DNA of 64,000 nt, taken from the NCBI GenBank assembly GCA_020205615.1, contig CM035161.1:2429828-2493827 (forward strand), in the 5' to 3' direction. Shown one piece after another: positions 47,061 to 59,470 of the stretch. Position 1 is the stretch's first letter; the number at the start of each line of letters is the position of its first letter. The position numbers and the translations under genes were made by a program. A model generated the notes under the pieces. It worked only from the letters and a program-made list of their open reading frames with translations, was not told where the DNA came from and searched no databases. Origin of the DNA: Panax quinquefolius (Eukaryota > Streptophyta > Magnoliopsida > Apiales > Araliaceae).

Positions 47061-48040
47061 TTGGTTCTCATACATGGAGTCCATCTCGGATTTCATGGCT
47101 TCTTGCCACTTCTCCGAGTCTTTCTTACTACATAGCTTTGTTAAGTAATTCAATGGATCATCATCATCTATGATCGTACCTCATTGTCATCTTCTATGAC
47201 AAGTCCATACCTGTCTGGCATCTTTGGTACTCTTCCAGATTCTGAATAGGGTGTGATGCATGTGAAGGAATCTCTACTTGGTTAGGTACCTCACTTTGAT
47301 CGTAGTATTTTGTGGTTCTTGAACTTCTTCAAGATATATCTTACTCTAGTGACCCCTTCAAGGATAAACTCCTTTTCCAAGAAGGCAACATGTTTCGTAA
47401 CAAACACCTTTTGATCAGTTGGATGATAGAAATAATACCCGATATTTCTTTAGGGTATCCCACAAATCTACATTTATCGGATCTAGTCTGCAGCCTTTAT
47501 CGTTTTCAAATTTTTTGACATAAATTTGGACAACCCCAAGTCTTAACATGCTTAAGATTTGGTTTCCTCCCCCATCCATAACTTCATATGGGGTCTTGGG
47601 GACGGATTTTGTAGGTACCTTGTTAAGTATGTATGCGGTGGATTAGGGCATATCCCCGGAAGAAAGCGGAAGGTCGGTAAAGCTCATCATAGATCGAACC
47701 ATGTCCAACAATGTTCGATTTCTCTTTTCGAGATACACCATTCATCTCGTGGCGTCCACTGGTGGAGTCCATTGTGAGATTATACCATTTTCTTTGAGAC
47801 AATTGAGAAACTCACCACTTAAGTATTCTCCTCCTCGATCGGATCGAAGAATCTTAATACTCTTACTAGTTTGCTTCTTAACTTCACTTTTGAACTCTTT
47901 GAACTTTTCAAATGATTGATTTGTATTTCATTAAATACATATCCAAATCTTGAGTGGTCGTCGGTGAATGTAATATAATAAGAATACCCTCCTCGATGCG
48001 ATTCGTTGTCGTAGGTCCACATACATACATGTGTACCAAC
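47060..48040 (-). pseudogene. Copia integrase, fragmented
   Basis: The clearest part, at 48022-47819, reads GGYSYYITFTDDHSRFGYVF, the copia integrase core with its first catalytic Asp context. Further pieces towards 47060 are broken across frames. Confidence 0.72.
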
Positions 48041-48400
48041 GCTAACAACTCTATAACTCTTTCTCCTTTTCCACTAAAAGGAGATTTAGTCATTTTACCC
48101 ATGAGACAAGATTCACAGGTTGGATATGATTCATAATCGAGATAGCTCAAGGAGCCCATCTTTATGCAACTTGGATAATCTTGTTTCATTAATATAATAG
48201 AGTCTACGATTATACGTGAAGGTATAATTAACATCATCTCTTTTACTTTTCTTAGTTTGTTCAATTTGAAATATATTTTCATGCAAGTCAGTATATAAAG
48301 TCCATTTCGCAAATTACCAACACCATATAAAACATTATCATTATAAATAGAACAACTGTTGTTGTTCTTTATTATAATATTAAAACCATCCATATCAATA
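48040..48400 (-). pseudogene. Copia GAG-pre-integrase region
   Basis: Contains KMGSLSYLDYESYPTCESCL and MGKMTKSPFSGKGER, the C-x2-C half of the pre-integrase zinc domain with the usual MTKSPF(S/T)GKGER signature. Confidence 0.82.
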
Positions 48401-48589
48401 CGAGAGATAGAAATAATGTTTCTAATGATATTTGGAACAAAATAACAATTATTTAAATTAATGAACTTGCCGTGGCGGTCTTAAACAATAAGTCCCTACG
48501 ACTAATGTCGTGACCTTTGCTCCATTTCCCCACTCGTAGGGCGACCTCATCTTGCTTTCGACTTTCTACTTGACGACCAATCCTCGCAT

Positions 48590-48645
48590 ATTATTACATA
48601 TGTGAGAACCACATCCGGTATCCAATACCCAAGTAGAAGATTGAC
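48590..48645 (-). pseudogene. Copia protease active-site region
   Basis: The minus-strand translation gives WVLDTGCGSHICNNMRGL, the aspartic protease D-T-G-C-G-S-H motif. A stop follows shortly after. Confidence 0.82.
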
Positions 48646-48699
48646 TTTCGGAAAAATTAATTTCAATCATAAACAAACCTTGATTAGGATTGAAGCTTC

Positions 48700-49510
48700 T
48701 CCAAGCTTCTTACGCTTTTTCTACGCTAGATAATCCTTGCGGTTCCTCTTTCGATGACCCGGCTTATTGCAATGGAAGTAAATTCCTTTTGCTATTTGGA
48801 TCAGTTTCTTTGATCCTTCACTTTTCGCCTTTCCTTAGCCTTCTTGGATTTCTTCTTTTCGAGAAGATACCTTGGGTCTCTTCCTTTTCTTGGAAGAATC
48901 ATCTACCGAGAAGACATGGTTCTTCTTGGATGGGAAGTGACCTTGACGATTTTCAACATGTTAAGTAATTCGACATGTCGACATCCAACTTATTCATGTG
49001 AAAATTTACAACAAATTGTGAGAAGGTGTGCGGGGTGATCTGCAAGACTAAATCTTGACTCAACTCCCCATCCACGACGTGAACCCAAGTTGTCCAAGGC
49101 GTTCAATCAGTTGATCATCTTTATGACATGATTTTCAGCGGTAGTGCCCTCGGTCATCCAGAGATCGGAAGAGCTCCTTAGATATTTCATATCTAGCGAT
49201 CTACTTTGCTCACCATACAACTCTCGAAGGTGCAGAAGCATAGTAGAGAGCATCCATGTTTTCATCTTGTATTTGAAGCTCGTTACTCATGGATGCGAGC
49301 ATGATGCATTGAGCCACAGATGCATCATCTTGCCCTTTATTTAAAAGTAGCAATCTCTTCCTCGGAGGTCGTCTCTGCAGACTTTTTGCGATGCAGGCGA
49401 ATTTAGAATGTAAGAATCTTTTTCAAAGAGTGAGAACAATTCTCAGATTCCTTAACCAGTCCGTGTAGTTCGCTCCAGTCAGTTTGTTAGCATCAAGTAT
49501 GCTACGCATT
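48700..49510 (-). pseudogene. Copia gag, degenerate
   Basis: A zinc knuckle near 48735-48790 reads YFHCNKPGHRKRNRKDYL, with first and last Cys replaced by Tyr and Arg. Upstream, about 48950-49030, SQFVVNFHMNKLDVDMSN matches the middle of copia gag. Frames are broken throughout. Confidence 0.72.
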
Positions 49511-49731
49511 GAAATTAGTGAATGTGACATTTTCAAAATTCTGCATGTACAAAGACAATATTTTAGCAAACATTCATTTAATTAATTACCAAAATAAATT
49601 AGGTCTTATTTTATATTGGCATCTCCCACTATTTTCTTCAAACTATATTACCCTCATTTTATATAGTTGGCAAAATCTAATTAAAGTTTTTGCTTTAGTG
49701 AGAATAAGGATCCCATTTCAAATATATATAA

Positions 49732-50027
49732 CCTTGTGGTGACACAACAAACTATATATAAATAAATAGGTAGACAACTCCTTGTCAATTACATCAACAT
49801 GTAACTCCTTATGTTTTGCCTCTTAGATTATTTTGATCAGTGGTGGCACATCCAGAATCAAAATTATCTAAGTTAAGTCCAACCTAGCACTTCCATATAT
49901 TCAAAAAGAAAAATATCGCCTTGTGGTGACACAACAAAACAATATTGTTCAATTTTCTTTATAAGCATCAAATGTGATAAATTAACATCTTAAATATTTA
50001 ATACTTGCCTTGTGGTGACACAACAAA
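49732..50027. repeat. Three spaced exact copies of CCTTGTGGTGACACAACAAA
   Basis: Identical 20-mers at 49732-49751, 49919-49938 and 50008-50027, separated by unrelated AT-rich sequence. Their exact conservation within a decayed element stands out. Confidence 0.9.
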
Positions 50028-50920
50028 CTCATATTAAATATTTAATACTCTATTAATTTTATCATGCTAGAAAGCGACGTTCGATATTTTAAATATCTTT
50101 GAACGCTACGACTTAATAAAAAAAAAAACTTTGAGGATTTATTATTATTTGTCTCATCTTGTTTAAGCGCGTATGCAAAAATATATATATAAAATACGCG
50201 TCATATTATTAAACATGCAAAACATGTTTGCATAATATATAATATATATAATACTAGCATGCACATATAGAATACTATATTCTACCCGGATTGATTATAG
50301 ACTTTTATTCTAGTTTGGTTCTTTAGAGCCACCAAGTGAAGAAAAAAGGTCAAACTCCCTAAGGTGCTGAAAGAATAAATATTTAAATATAACTATTACA
50401 TTTAAAACCGGGCTCCATTACAACCCGGGTCTTCAAGCGCTCCTTGATCTTTGATCTCCGGTTCTTCAAAAAAAATTCTAACTAATCCTATTACATTAAA
50501 CTATTTAATTTAAATAGAAACCTTGATCGTGATCGAGGGAAGTACATAGGGAGAGATAGAATTTACATCGAAAAAACCGAGAAAAAGACGCAGTACTGTG
50601 AGACCCCATTTAATAAAACCCATTCATTCAAACATCCAACTAAAATAAATCCAATTATATTAATCGATTATCCATAATCAATCCCATTTATTATCATACA
50701 TATCATCATATATATCAATAAATAAAATCATTCCATATATATATAAGTATCATTTAATGGGCAATTTTATGTTGCATGAAATCCAATTTCAAGATTAAAA
50801 TAAACTATTTATTTTAATTATAAAATTATTAAAATAATATATTACCAAAGCGGTTATATATATATAAATAATATATATACGCAAAAAAAAAAACATGATG
50901 AAATGCACAGCAGTAAATGT

Positions 50921-50921
50921 A

Positions 50922-50963
<42 letters not shown>
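50921..50963. repeat. (AT)n microsatellite
   Basis: About 20 AT units within the copia leader. Confidence 0.9.
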
Positions 50964-50971
<8 letters not shown>

Positions 50972-51360
50972 TTTATAAGTACTAAAATATCATATATAAA
51001 ATATTAGTACTAATTGAAGATTCTCATGTAATCACAGCCACACAGATTCACCCAAAAAAAAACACACGGAATCCGCCGCAAAATATAATAATATATATAT
51101 ATAAACCGTCCAGCAAGAAAGAAAAAATAGCAGGTATTACGGTTTTTATTTTTTTTTCTTTCGGCGATCATGCCCCTTAAAAAAAATTGATTACCCACGA
51201 AATCATAAAAAAAAAAAATCCGAAAACAGTTTTTCGGTAAAATAAATTTTTTTTTTCATAAAATAATAATTTTATACAACAAATTATGCCCAATAAATTA
51301 TTCTAAATACATACCCATACATATATGTAATCAAAATAATTAATAATTCGCATAAAGTTT

Positions 51361-51374
51361 GGCTCATGATACCA
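51361..51374 (-). promoter_or_regulatory. Primer-binding site of the 44-53 kb copia
   Basis: The minus strand reads TGGTATCATGAGCC, one base after the LTR end ..CCCAACA. It is complementary to the initiator Met tRNA 3' end with a small variation. Confidence 0.85.
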
Positions 51375-51375
51375 C

Positions 51376-53219
51376 TGTTGGGTTATGTGAAAATCAAAGT
51401 AGCAATCAAATTGAAAAATTAGCGGAAGCGAAATAAAATTAGATTTTAAAATTTTTCACAAACCAATTACCCGGATCATCCTTTATGCATATTATTAATT
51501 AAAAGAAGAATAAGAAATTATGAAATCATACCCTTGAGAAGCGAGCTTCCTCTCAGTGCGAGTTCACCTCCTACTACTTCTTGATCTCCTTGAATCTCCG
51601 GGTAGATTCCTTCCTTTGATCAATGTAAGCCACCCAAGTGTATGGCCTCAGAGGTGATCCACCAAAGAAGAAGAATTTTCAAGAAGAAGGGTATTGGCTC
51701 AAACCCTAGTTTTTCCTATCTGTATAGAAAAAGGAGGCGTCTTTCTCCAATTATAGGAATTACATTATATTAGATATACGATATAAGACTCCTCTTATAA
51801 AGATATCATGTAACCTATTTTAATTAAAATAAGGTATTATTTATTTAATTAAACTCTTATAATTAAATGGGCTCCTAATCTTATTAGGGGTAATTAATTA
51901 AACTCCTTTAACTAATTTTCTTTCCTAATCCAATTAGGAATAAATGAGAGTACTTATATTAAATTAATTCCTAAACCTTTTAGAAATTAAAATAATAATA
52001 ATTGTAATAATATTAATAAGACTCCTCTTATTAATTTATATTTAATATTTCTAAAATATTAAATAATAAATATTAAGCTATTTAATTTATTCTATCACCA
52101 TAGATTAAATTAAATATACTTAACATATTATTACAATTATGCCATTAACTTCTTAAATAATTATTCTTCCTTTTATGGTGTGACCCTTTAGGTTCTCCGT
52201 ATTAACCGGTTGTGAATAAATCAATTAGAACAATTCTAATCTCATTTAAATAAATAAATAATTTATTTAAATAAATAATATTATTCTGATAGGGATAAGC
52301 CTCCCTAGCGATCGGCGACTTTCCGGATAATATAGATTTCAATATTAATCATAAAAGAACCTTTGAGTAAATAGTTCCGTCAATTCAATCCTTCCACCAT
52401 CTGATGTCCCGATTAAATATAAGGCATGGAATTCATCACAAGTCTTATTTTATTTAATCATATGTATTTTGATTCTTAAATGCACAACTCCTAATGAATG
52501 CAAATTAGAAACCACTTTCTAATTTTATTCCACCTTGGCCAAGGATTCCTGGGTTGTCATTTATCGCATCATATAGGACATTTCTCCTTTTTACTAGAAG
52601 TGGTAGATTCTTTATTGATCATTCATTATCTTCATATATAACTTATTACACCCAAGCATACCCTTTGATATACTCTAAGAGTCTTAAGGAATAAGTCAAA
52701 GTGCAATTCATTATATATAAGATACTATGATGATCTCAAGTCTAAGGATCATTTGTACTACTATCACTACTGAGAATTCTATTGACATGTAAGTAAAACT
52801 CCATTAGGTATTCCTTAGCGAGTGCGTTCGGTGAACTTATTCTCTAATAAGCACCTACATACTTGCTTTAGTGTCTCCACACAAATGATCATGAGATCAA
52901 TCATCCTTATCCAATGAAGCAAACAGCGTATGTACCAATCTATCCGGATTCACTAATCCCCAATTTAGTAATCCAATGATTGGGAACTATTTTAGTTTTA
53001 AGCTTTCTAAGAATTTAGATCTCATTAGAATGATCATCATCATTATTCTAAAAGCGTTGCTTAAAACTATGGGTTTATCACATATTATTAAAAAGCGACA
53101 CCATGTAGATAATAAATGCCTTTAATAAATAATTCTTTTATTAATAAATAAATAAGATTGATTACACAATTATATGCTTTATCATCATACATGATTGGCT
53201 TGTATGCATAATACTTTCA
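51376..53219 (-). repeat. 5' LTR of the 44-53 kb copia, complete
   Basis: Plus-strand edges are TGTTGGGTTATG and ATAATACTTTCA. The first 760 bases have no partner in the truncated 3' LTR. Confidence 0.9.
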
Positions 53220-53340
53220 CCTAATTTTGGCATGATAAGGAGAAATCCTTATTGGAAAGCCCCTCTCACGGGAACAACTTTGGTTACTAAATATTGTGAG
53301 TTATAATATTAATGATGAATAAGTTCGTGTTGATTAAAGA
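53220..53340 (+). mobile_element. Ty3/gypsy LTR fragment, plus strand
   Basis: Matches 62850-62945 (GGAGAAATCCTTATTGGAAA, TATTGTGAGTTATAATATTA). It is the apparent target of the copia insertion at its left edge, and it joins a minus-strand gypsy internal segment at about 53345. Confidence 0.7.
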
Positions 53341-53344
53341 TGAA

Positions 53345-54028
53345 TTTGAATCAACAAGGTTTATAAACAGTGGAGGTAACGAAGGCTCCTACTAATGAAG
53401 TTTCAACCAATAAGTCAAAGTCTAACTTCTCAGGAGTCAAATTTAAACGTTGAATGCAAGCAAGAGAGATAAAATAATGGGTAGAACCAAGGTATCTTAT
53501 AAGGTATAGACTTATGAGAATTTATAATTAACTAACCCGTGTTAACCGTTCGGGTTACTCGCTTTGAGAAGTCACAAAAATGTTCTTCTGAAACCACCGA
53601 CTTTGTTTTATCCGTTTCCGCCTTTGGTGCCACCGTCAATTTGGATTTGACTTTGGTGCGCGACAAAAATCGAGCTAAATGACCTTCTCTTCTTGAAATT
53701 TCCACTTCTATTATCTTGGCCATGATTTCCACCGAAGTGGTTACCATTCTTGGCATGATAATTTCCCCCACGATGGTCATCATTGTTCAGATGGCCGTTA
53801 CCACCGGTACAATTATTATCGTGTTGGTCATCATTATCGCGCTCCAATAACTGAGCCCTATTCACAACATCTGAATATAAACAAAGTTTATGAGAAATGA
53901 GGTATTGACGTATATCGGGTTTCAAACCTCTTAGAAACATTCGCGTCTTTTACTCCTCATTATCGACCCAATGGGATGCAAACCGGGATAACTCCGCAAA
54001 CTTAGCCTCGTACTGCGATACGGTCATC
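53345..54028 (-). pseudogene. Ty3/gypsy protease-gag fragment
   Basis: On the minus strand: MTVSQYEAKFAELSRFASHW, then after a stop MFLRGLKPDIRQYLISHKLC (retrotransposon gag domain), the His/Asn/Gly-rich linker and a decayed protease start. The first zinc knuckle seen in E1 is missing here. It breaks off inside an LTR at 54028. Confidence 0.82.
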
Positions 54029-55308
54029 ACTTTTATCGCTGAGACTCAGCTCAATAAATAATCCACATCATTAAATTATCCCTGCACTACAGGCCAAGGA
54101 TATTTATTAGTATCACGACCAAAAATTATCCATGCACTACGGGCCAAAGATAATTGTGTTTTCATCAACGGTCCTGATCATGCCATAAAACAATTCATCT
54201 TTGCTCCCTTGGTCGAAGAGAATCCATACCCATAATCATAGCAAAAACTGTCCATCAATGCACTACGGGCCAATGAGGACTTTTTCCACATCATTTGTAA
54301 CAATACGGTCATGATTATCTTAGAATAATCATTGGTCATAATCACACCAAGTCCATCTATACACTACTGGGGTACGAGATGACTTTCAATATAATATAAA
54401 CATGAGGATGATGACAATGATATAAGAATTCAATAAAACAAGTTCACGAATTAATTTGTTCAGGAACCAATAACGTCCAAATTTGTTAACATGATACTTC
54501 TTTGTAGAGTAAAATTCAAAAATGCTCAGAAGAAAATTTTTACATGAAAAGATACTGGATGAAGCGCAAATATCAAAGATATTCCACTAATTTCATGGAG
54601 TATAGAAGTCAAAACTTTAACCATTTGAGTATAATAAAGAATGGAATAACAAAAGAAATCACCGTGCATGCGGTGCTTGGCATAGACGAGTTATTCAACG
54701 AGAATAATAAAAAAGCGGAACCGGTCGGTGTAAAACACACGACGAGGATATTCCAGCGAGAATAATAAAGGCGGAACAAGGTCGGTGTAAAATACTGTGA
54801 TGCAGGATATTCCAGCGAGAATAATAAAGAGCGGAACCGGTCAAATTGTAAAACACGACGAGGATATTTCAATGAGAATAATAAAAGCGGAATAATATAA
54901 GGATTTCACCAAGTATAGAAGTCCACAGCGTATCTGAGTTATTCAACGAGAATAAATAAGAATGGAATAACATAAGGATTTCACCAATCTGAGGGTATCT
55001 GGCGTATACATGTTATGTATAGGGTATCACAGCGTATCTGAGTTATTCAATCGAATAATAAAGAATGGAATAATGAGAAGTTCTCTTCGTGAATAAGAAA
55101 GAATAACACCTTACTTACAGGTACAACAAATAATATCCACTACCATGAAAAGACACTTTGGATATCGAAGTAGTGAAGTGGCAAAACACTCTTCTTCTTT
55201 CTCTCTATAATTTCTCTCTCTAGAGTTTTAGTGAATTCGTAAAAAATAATGAAGGAATGAGCTTCTATTTATAAAAAAACTGAGAGTGGCTCTTGGTCTT
55301 AATGAAGG
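54029..55308 (-). mobile_element. Ty3/gypsy LTR fragment (subtype 1), minus strand
   Basis: Begins mid-LTR (CATCACTTTTATCG, as at 15725), runs through the AATAATAAAG array (54620-55080) and the TATA region (CTATTTATA near 55267), and stops at about 55308, where another LTR starts after its first ~45 bases. Both edges are recombination or deletion joins. Confidence 0.75.
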
Positions 55309-56432
55309 GCCAAATACATGGTACAAAATTCAAATACAACTTAATAATACAACTTTCGTGTAAAATACGACAAAACATAATCTAAGAGTTTAAACAAGAA
55401 ATCGCCTTCAGACAATATCCATTCTCAATGGAGTCCTCATAGGCGATATACAAACTCAAATTCAGATCCTCGTTACATTTATTGTCACACTTTATTTAAT
55501 GAATAGTGAGGACTACTAATTCTATCATCTGGACCGCTCACTCTGGTTCCCAGGACTCGTCCCATTTATATTCTCATTTCACGAAGAAACGGTGAAGGAA
55601 AGGGTGAGCTCAACTAGCCCGAAGAAGAAATATTATGACTAAGATAATGCGAATAAATTATCATTAGTCTTAAACAATGTTAAATTGATAAAATACTGAT
55701 AGACATCAAGTTTAAGCTGCGGTGGAACAAGCAATCCATTAAAAAGTCAAGTAGAGAATAAAATCTACTATCTTTTATGATTTAAAAGGTTTTACATCAC
55801 TTTTATCATTTGAGACTCGACAATAAATAATCCACATCATCGAATTAGGTGACCGAACCTCTCCTTGTGAGAACTTACAGACATTGTAAATATTGCAATT
55901 TAATAATATGAATAACTTTTGTCGTCTCAATTATTGATTTAATAATATATCATATAATGCGGATGATCTTTGTGACAATAATCGAATCAATAATATGAGA
56001 GATATGATGCGCAATTCTTGTAGCAATAATTGAGTATAAGCGAGTGACTTCTTACGTAAGCATCGATAACCAATATCTGAGTGTGCTTCTTATGCAACCA
56101 CACGTATTCGCATCTTTATTACTCTTTGGGTAGTTCAATAGTTTTAATGGTAACACTTCTAGTAGTTATTTTCATAAAAATATTTTTGTCATTTTTTAAC
56201 TACGATAGTACTCGTTGTGGGGTCCACCAATGATTATCTAAATCGTAAATCGAATATTCCTGAATAAAAAAAAAATTCCCGACTGAAACGAATATTATAT
56301 AATAACTTGCGTACTTTGCAAAATTTTTAAATACTACCCACAACTATAACATTATCTCAAATTCACACCATTATATTAAAAAAAATATTTCGAGAAATTT
56401 AAATCTTTATTTATAAAATTTGGGGTCTCACA
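55309..56432 (-). mobile_element. 3' LTR of Ty3/gypsy element E3, internally deleted
   Basis: Ends GGGGTCTCACA next to the polypurine tract, so it is a 3' LTR. At about 55842 it jumps from CCACATCATC to GAATTAGGTGACC, losing roughly 1.3 kb including the tandem array and promoter. Its outermost ~45 bases are also missing. Confidence 0.8.
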
Positions 56433-56445
56433 ATCTCCCCTCCTT
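56433..56445 (-). promoter_or_regulatory. Polypurine tract of E3
   Basis: The minus strand reads AAGGAGGGGAGAT adjoining TGTGAGACCCC, identical to the tract of E1. Confidence 0.85.
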
Positions 56446-57887
56446 ATGAAATTTCGCCCTCAAAATTTACGTACGTACCTGGTATGCCGAACAGATGAGG
56501 ACACTTCATCAGATCCTATCTCTTGAGGTATAACCTTTAAGCGTAGAATATATTCCAGGATTTTAACAGGTACATCTTCATACGTTGAATTATCCGTTAT
56601 CTCGTATGGTTCTAAATCAATAATGTGGTTTGGGTCGTCCACATATTTACGTAACATCGATACGTGACAAACGTTATGAACACGTAACATATTTGGCGGT
56701 AAAATGAGTCTATAAGCCACAGTTCTTACTCGATCAAGGATTTCAAATGGACCAATAAAATCGAGGGTTGAGATTTCCTCTCTTCATCGATTCTTGTTTC
56801 AAGAATAACGCCCTCTTGAACCTTCTTCTTCACATTCATCAGCTCAGAGTATGTAGCTTTCACGGCTTTATCTTTATCGATTAAAGTCGATTCTACTCGT
56901 ATATTTGATCTCACCATGTGGGTCCTTAAAGTCTTTAAGTCTATCTTCATCATTTGTAAGTTATACGAAATGGGTTTTGTGTTAACAACGTCACACTCGT
57001 AAATGCATACGATCTTCTACTCAACGCGTCAGCTACAATGTTCTCTCTTCTACAATGATATTGAATGGTATGATCGTAATCTTCAATAGCTCGAGCCAAC
57101 GTCTTTGGCGCCTTATATGTTCATTTTGGTTGAAGAAATATTTAAGGGTTGAAGAAATGGGTTTTGTACTGGGGCCAATACAAAATTCGATTTCACGCTC
57201 TAGGGTAGGCTAAGAAGTCTTTAAGAATACGTTAGGAAATTTTATTAACAATAGAAATATCATTCAAAACTGTGACTCTCATCCATGACTTGGATAGTAC
57301 GTCACATTGATACCTATCAACTTGCCATCGTCATTCACGGCGTCGCTTTATAGAAAGTTTTGGCCGGTGCATTCCACACGAGGAAGTCGACAACGAAAGG
57401 ATCGGGCTCTTTACTTATGGACGATATGATGATGATCGACTTTTAGTGGTTTGGTTGCTTGAATTCGCATAACTTGAGTTAGTTAGGAATATGAAAGCTA
57501 ATAACCTTCTGAAAAACATGATGAGTAGTTAACCAATCGATTTCTAAAATTACATCAAAGGCAAGTATTTTCAAAGAGATAAGATCGACGAGTAGCGTGA
57601 AAGTGTCGATTTGAATCAACAAGATTTATAAGCGATTGGAGGTAACAAAGGTTTCTCTAACGAAGTTTCAACCAATAAGTCAAAGTCTAATTTCTCGGAA
57701 GTCAAATTTAAGCGTTGAGCCTTGCAAGAGAGAGATAAAATAATGGGTAGAACCGGTATCTAATAAGTCATAGACTTCCCATGAATTTATAATTTAACTA
57801 ACCCGTGCTAACTTCGTTCGGGTTACTCGCTTTTAGAGGAGTCACGAAAAACGTTCTTCCTGAAACCACCGACTTTGTTTTGTTTGT
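56446..57887 (-). pseudogene. E3 pol remnant with the same deletions as E1
   Basis: Minus-strand order: protease part (57880-57650); a linker with LAFDVILEIDWLTTHHVF (about 57580-57525), the usual FDVILGMDWL block; the RT N-terminus (about 57290-57150, VNEF..EIEFC); the RNase H end (57105-56990, EDYDHTIQYH..NIVADALSRR); then the integrase C-terminal region (56775-56460, [16 protein letters not shown] and [17 protein letters not shown]). The RT catalytic region and integrase core are absent at the same joints as in 10987-11871. Confidence 0.85.
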
Positions 57888-59470
57888 TGATGAGTATGAA
57901 ATATGTTATATTTTTATTCCTTAATATTTAATCTTTTATATTTATTTTGTGCCTACATATAATCATTATTTTTATATTTTTATTTTAGGTACAATTGAAG
58001 GGTTCCGTAATTTTGAAGACAAATTGAGCATTTTTGGACCAAGGGATTAACACTTAAGTATTACAAGCTCGTGGGCCTGTTGAAAATTCATCCATGCAAA
58101 TCAAAGCAAAAGCAAATCATGTGGGTTTAAAATTGTGACATGAAAAGGAAAGCTATTCTATTGGGCTAAACATACCAAACTTGTAATCCTAGAAATTATG
58201 TCACGTAAGGCGGCATCATTGGGATGGATAAATATTAAGTGAATTTATATGATATAATCATGTGGACCACGGTAAATGCAACAAACTTGCAATCCTTGAA
58301 CTTATTTCACGTGGCTGACATGGGGCGAGTATTATTCTAGCGATTACGCAGATTTTAACATCCAAGCAATCGGCAAATTAAGTTCTTAAAGGAATCAGAA
58401 AGAATTGGAAATTATTCACGTGGCAATTGAAGAATCCGAAGGCGGCTTGGGAAGTTTTACACAACAATTGTATTAGATTTAGAATTTACTTTATACTAAG
58501 ATTTATTTCCAAATTGAATTCTATTTCTTTATGGAAATTAGTATAATTTGTAATTCTTTTGGGATTTGGATTTCTATTTCCTATAGGATTGAGGACTTTG
58601 TCTAGCACTATAAATAGAGGATAAGAGTCATGGTTTTATTCATTCAATATTCAATTATCCTCTATTGGAGTGAAGGCTCAAGAGCATGCCAGGCTAGTTC
58701 TTTTCATTCAGTTCTAAAGGGAGGTGAATCCTTGTAACAAGTAATTGATTAATTGAGTATTATTATTTATTCCTTCTTGTGTGAAATTTCTTCTGATAAT
58801 CTGTTTTCATTGATTGCATGCTAATTGATTTAATTAATTTAATATGGCCAATTGAGTTAATTTGATCATTATCATCTGCTAGATTAAGATTGGTATTACG
58901 TGTAATTGATATCTTTCTTCATTACAAGTAGCAACTTGGTAATAATAATTGTGGACAAGCTTTTGTTTATTACTAAGATTATTAGAAAACAAGTTAAATA
59001 AATCGAGTTTATGTGTTTGTTGCTTAGATTAGCCAAATTCTCTATTTCTTAATGCTTCTATCATATTAAATCTAAAGAGCTTATTCTAGGTTATATGCTA
59101 GTTAGAATCTGGTGAAGAGCTTGTTTCATACAGTGATACTCTAAGGAGAATTTCGGATAGCAGAGCTTATTTTTATCTAGGGCTAATAATTTCATTGAAG
59201 GGAAAATAATAATTACTTGATTAATTGATTGTTGTACTTGGTGTGAAGGCTGAGAATCAAGTTTTTATATATTTGGTTAACTTCATCATTAATTCTTATT
59301 CTCTTAGTTTAAAATAATTTTCAAAAACCCCCATCTTTATTTTACTGTTGAAATAGTAGAATAATTATAAAACAACTTTACTCTCTGTGGGATCGATCCT
59401 TACTTATTACTGTGCTAATTATTATAAATTGTGAAGTGAAAGTAACGTTAATTTAGGAGTGTAAACGACA
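57888..59470 (+). mobile_element. Athila/Tat-like LTR inside E3
   Basis: 1583 bp from TGATGAGTATGAAATATG to GTGTAAACGACA. A TATA box at 58609-58616 (TATAAATA) marks the promoter. Near the 3' end stands CTCTGTGGGATCGATCCTTA, a strongly conserved U5 sequence of plant Athila/Tat LTRs. It interrupts E3 between the gag C-terminus and protease; the flanks align to the uninterrupted copies at 14714 and 53605. Matching 5-bp duplications are not evident. No internal region or second LTR is present, so it is a solo LTR. Confidence 0.8.
58609..58616 (+). promoter_or_regulatory. TATA box of the Athila/Tat-like LTR
   Basis: TATAAATA in the context CTAGCACTATAAATAGAGG, at the position expected for the end of U3. 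Confidence 0.6.

Larger units (their letters stand above)
49560..51360 (-). other. Long AT-rich leader of the 44-53 kb copia
   Basis: About 1.8 kb between gag and the primer-binding site, with no coding sequence. It holds a 20-base motif three times, an (AT)n run and AT-rich tracts. A ~1.8-kb leader is long for a copia element, so part may be inserted material. Confidence 0.5.
44442..53219 (-). mobile_element. Ty1/copia element with truncated 3' LTR
   Basis: Minus-strand order: 5' LTR 53219-51376 (1844 bp, TGAAAG..CCCAACA), primer-binding site, 1.8-kb leader, gag, protease, GAG-pre-integrase, integrase, reverse transcriptase, RNase H, polypurine tract, 3' LTR 45546-44442. The 3' LTR is only 1105 bp: its distal ~765 bases are cut off where the satellite ends. 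The two LTRs are highly similar where both exist. Coding parts have many frameshifts. On the right, the LTR sits in a Ty3/gypsy LTR fragment. Confidence 0.9.
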
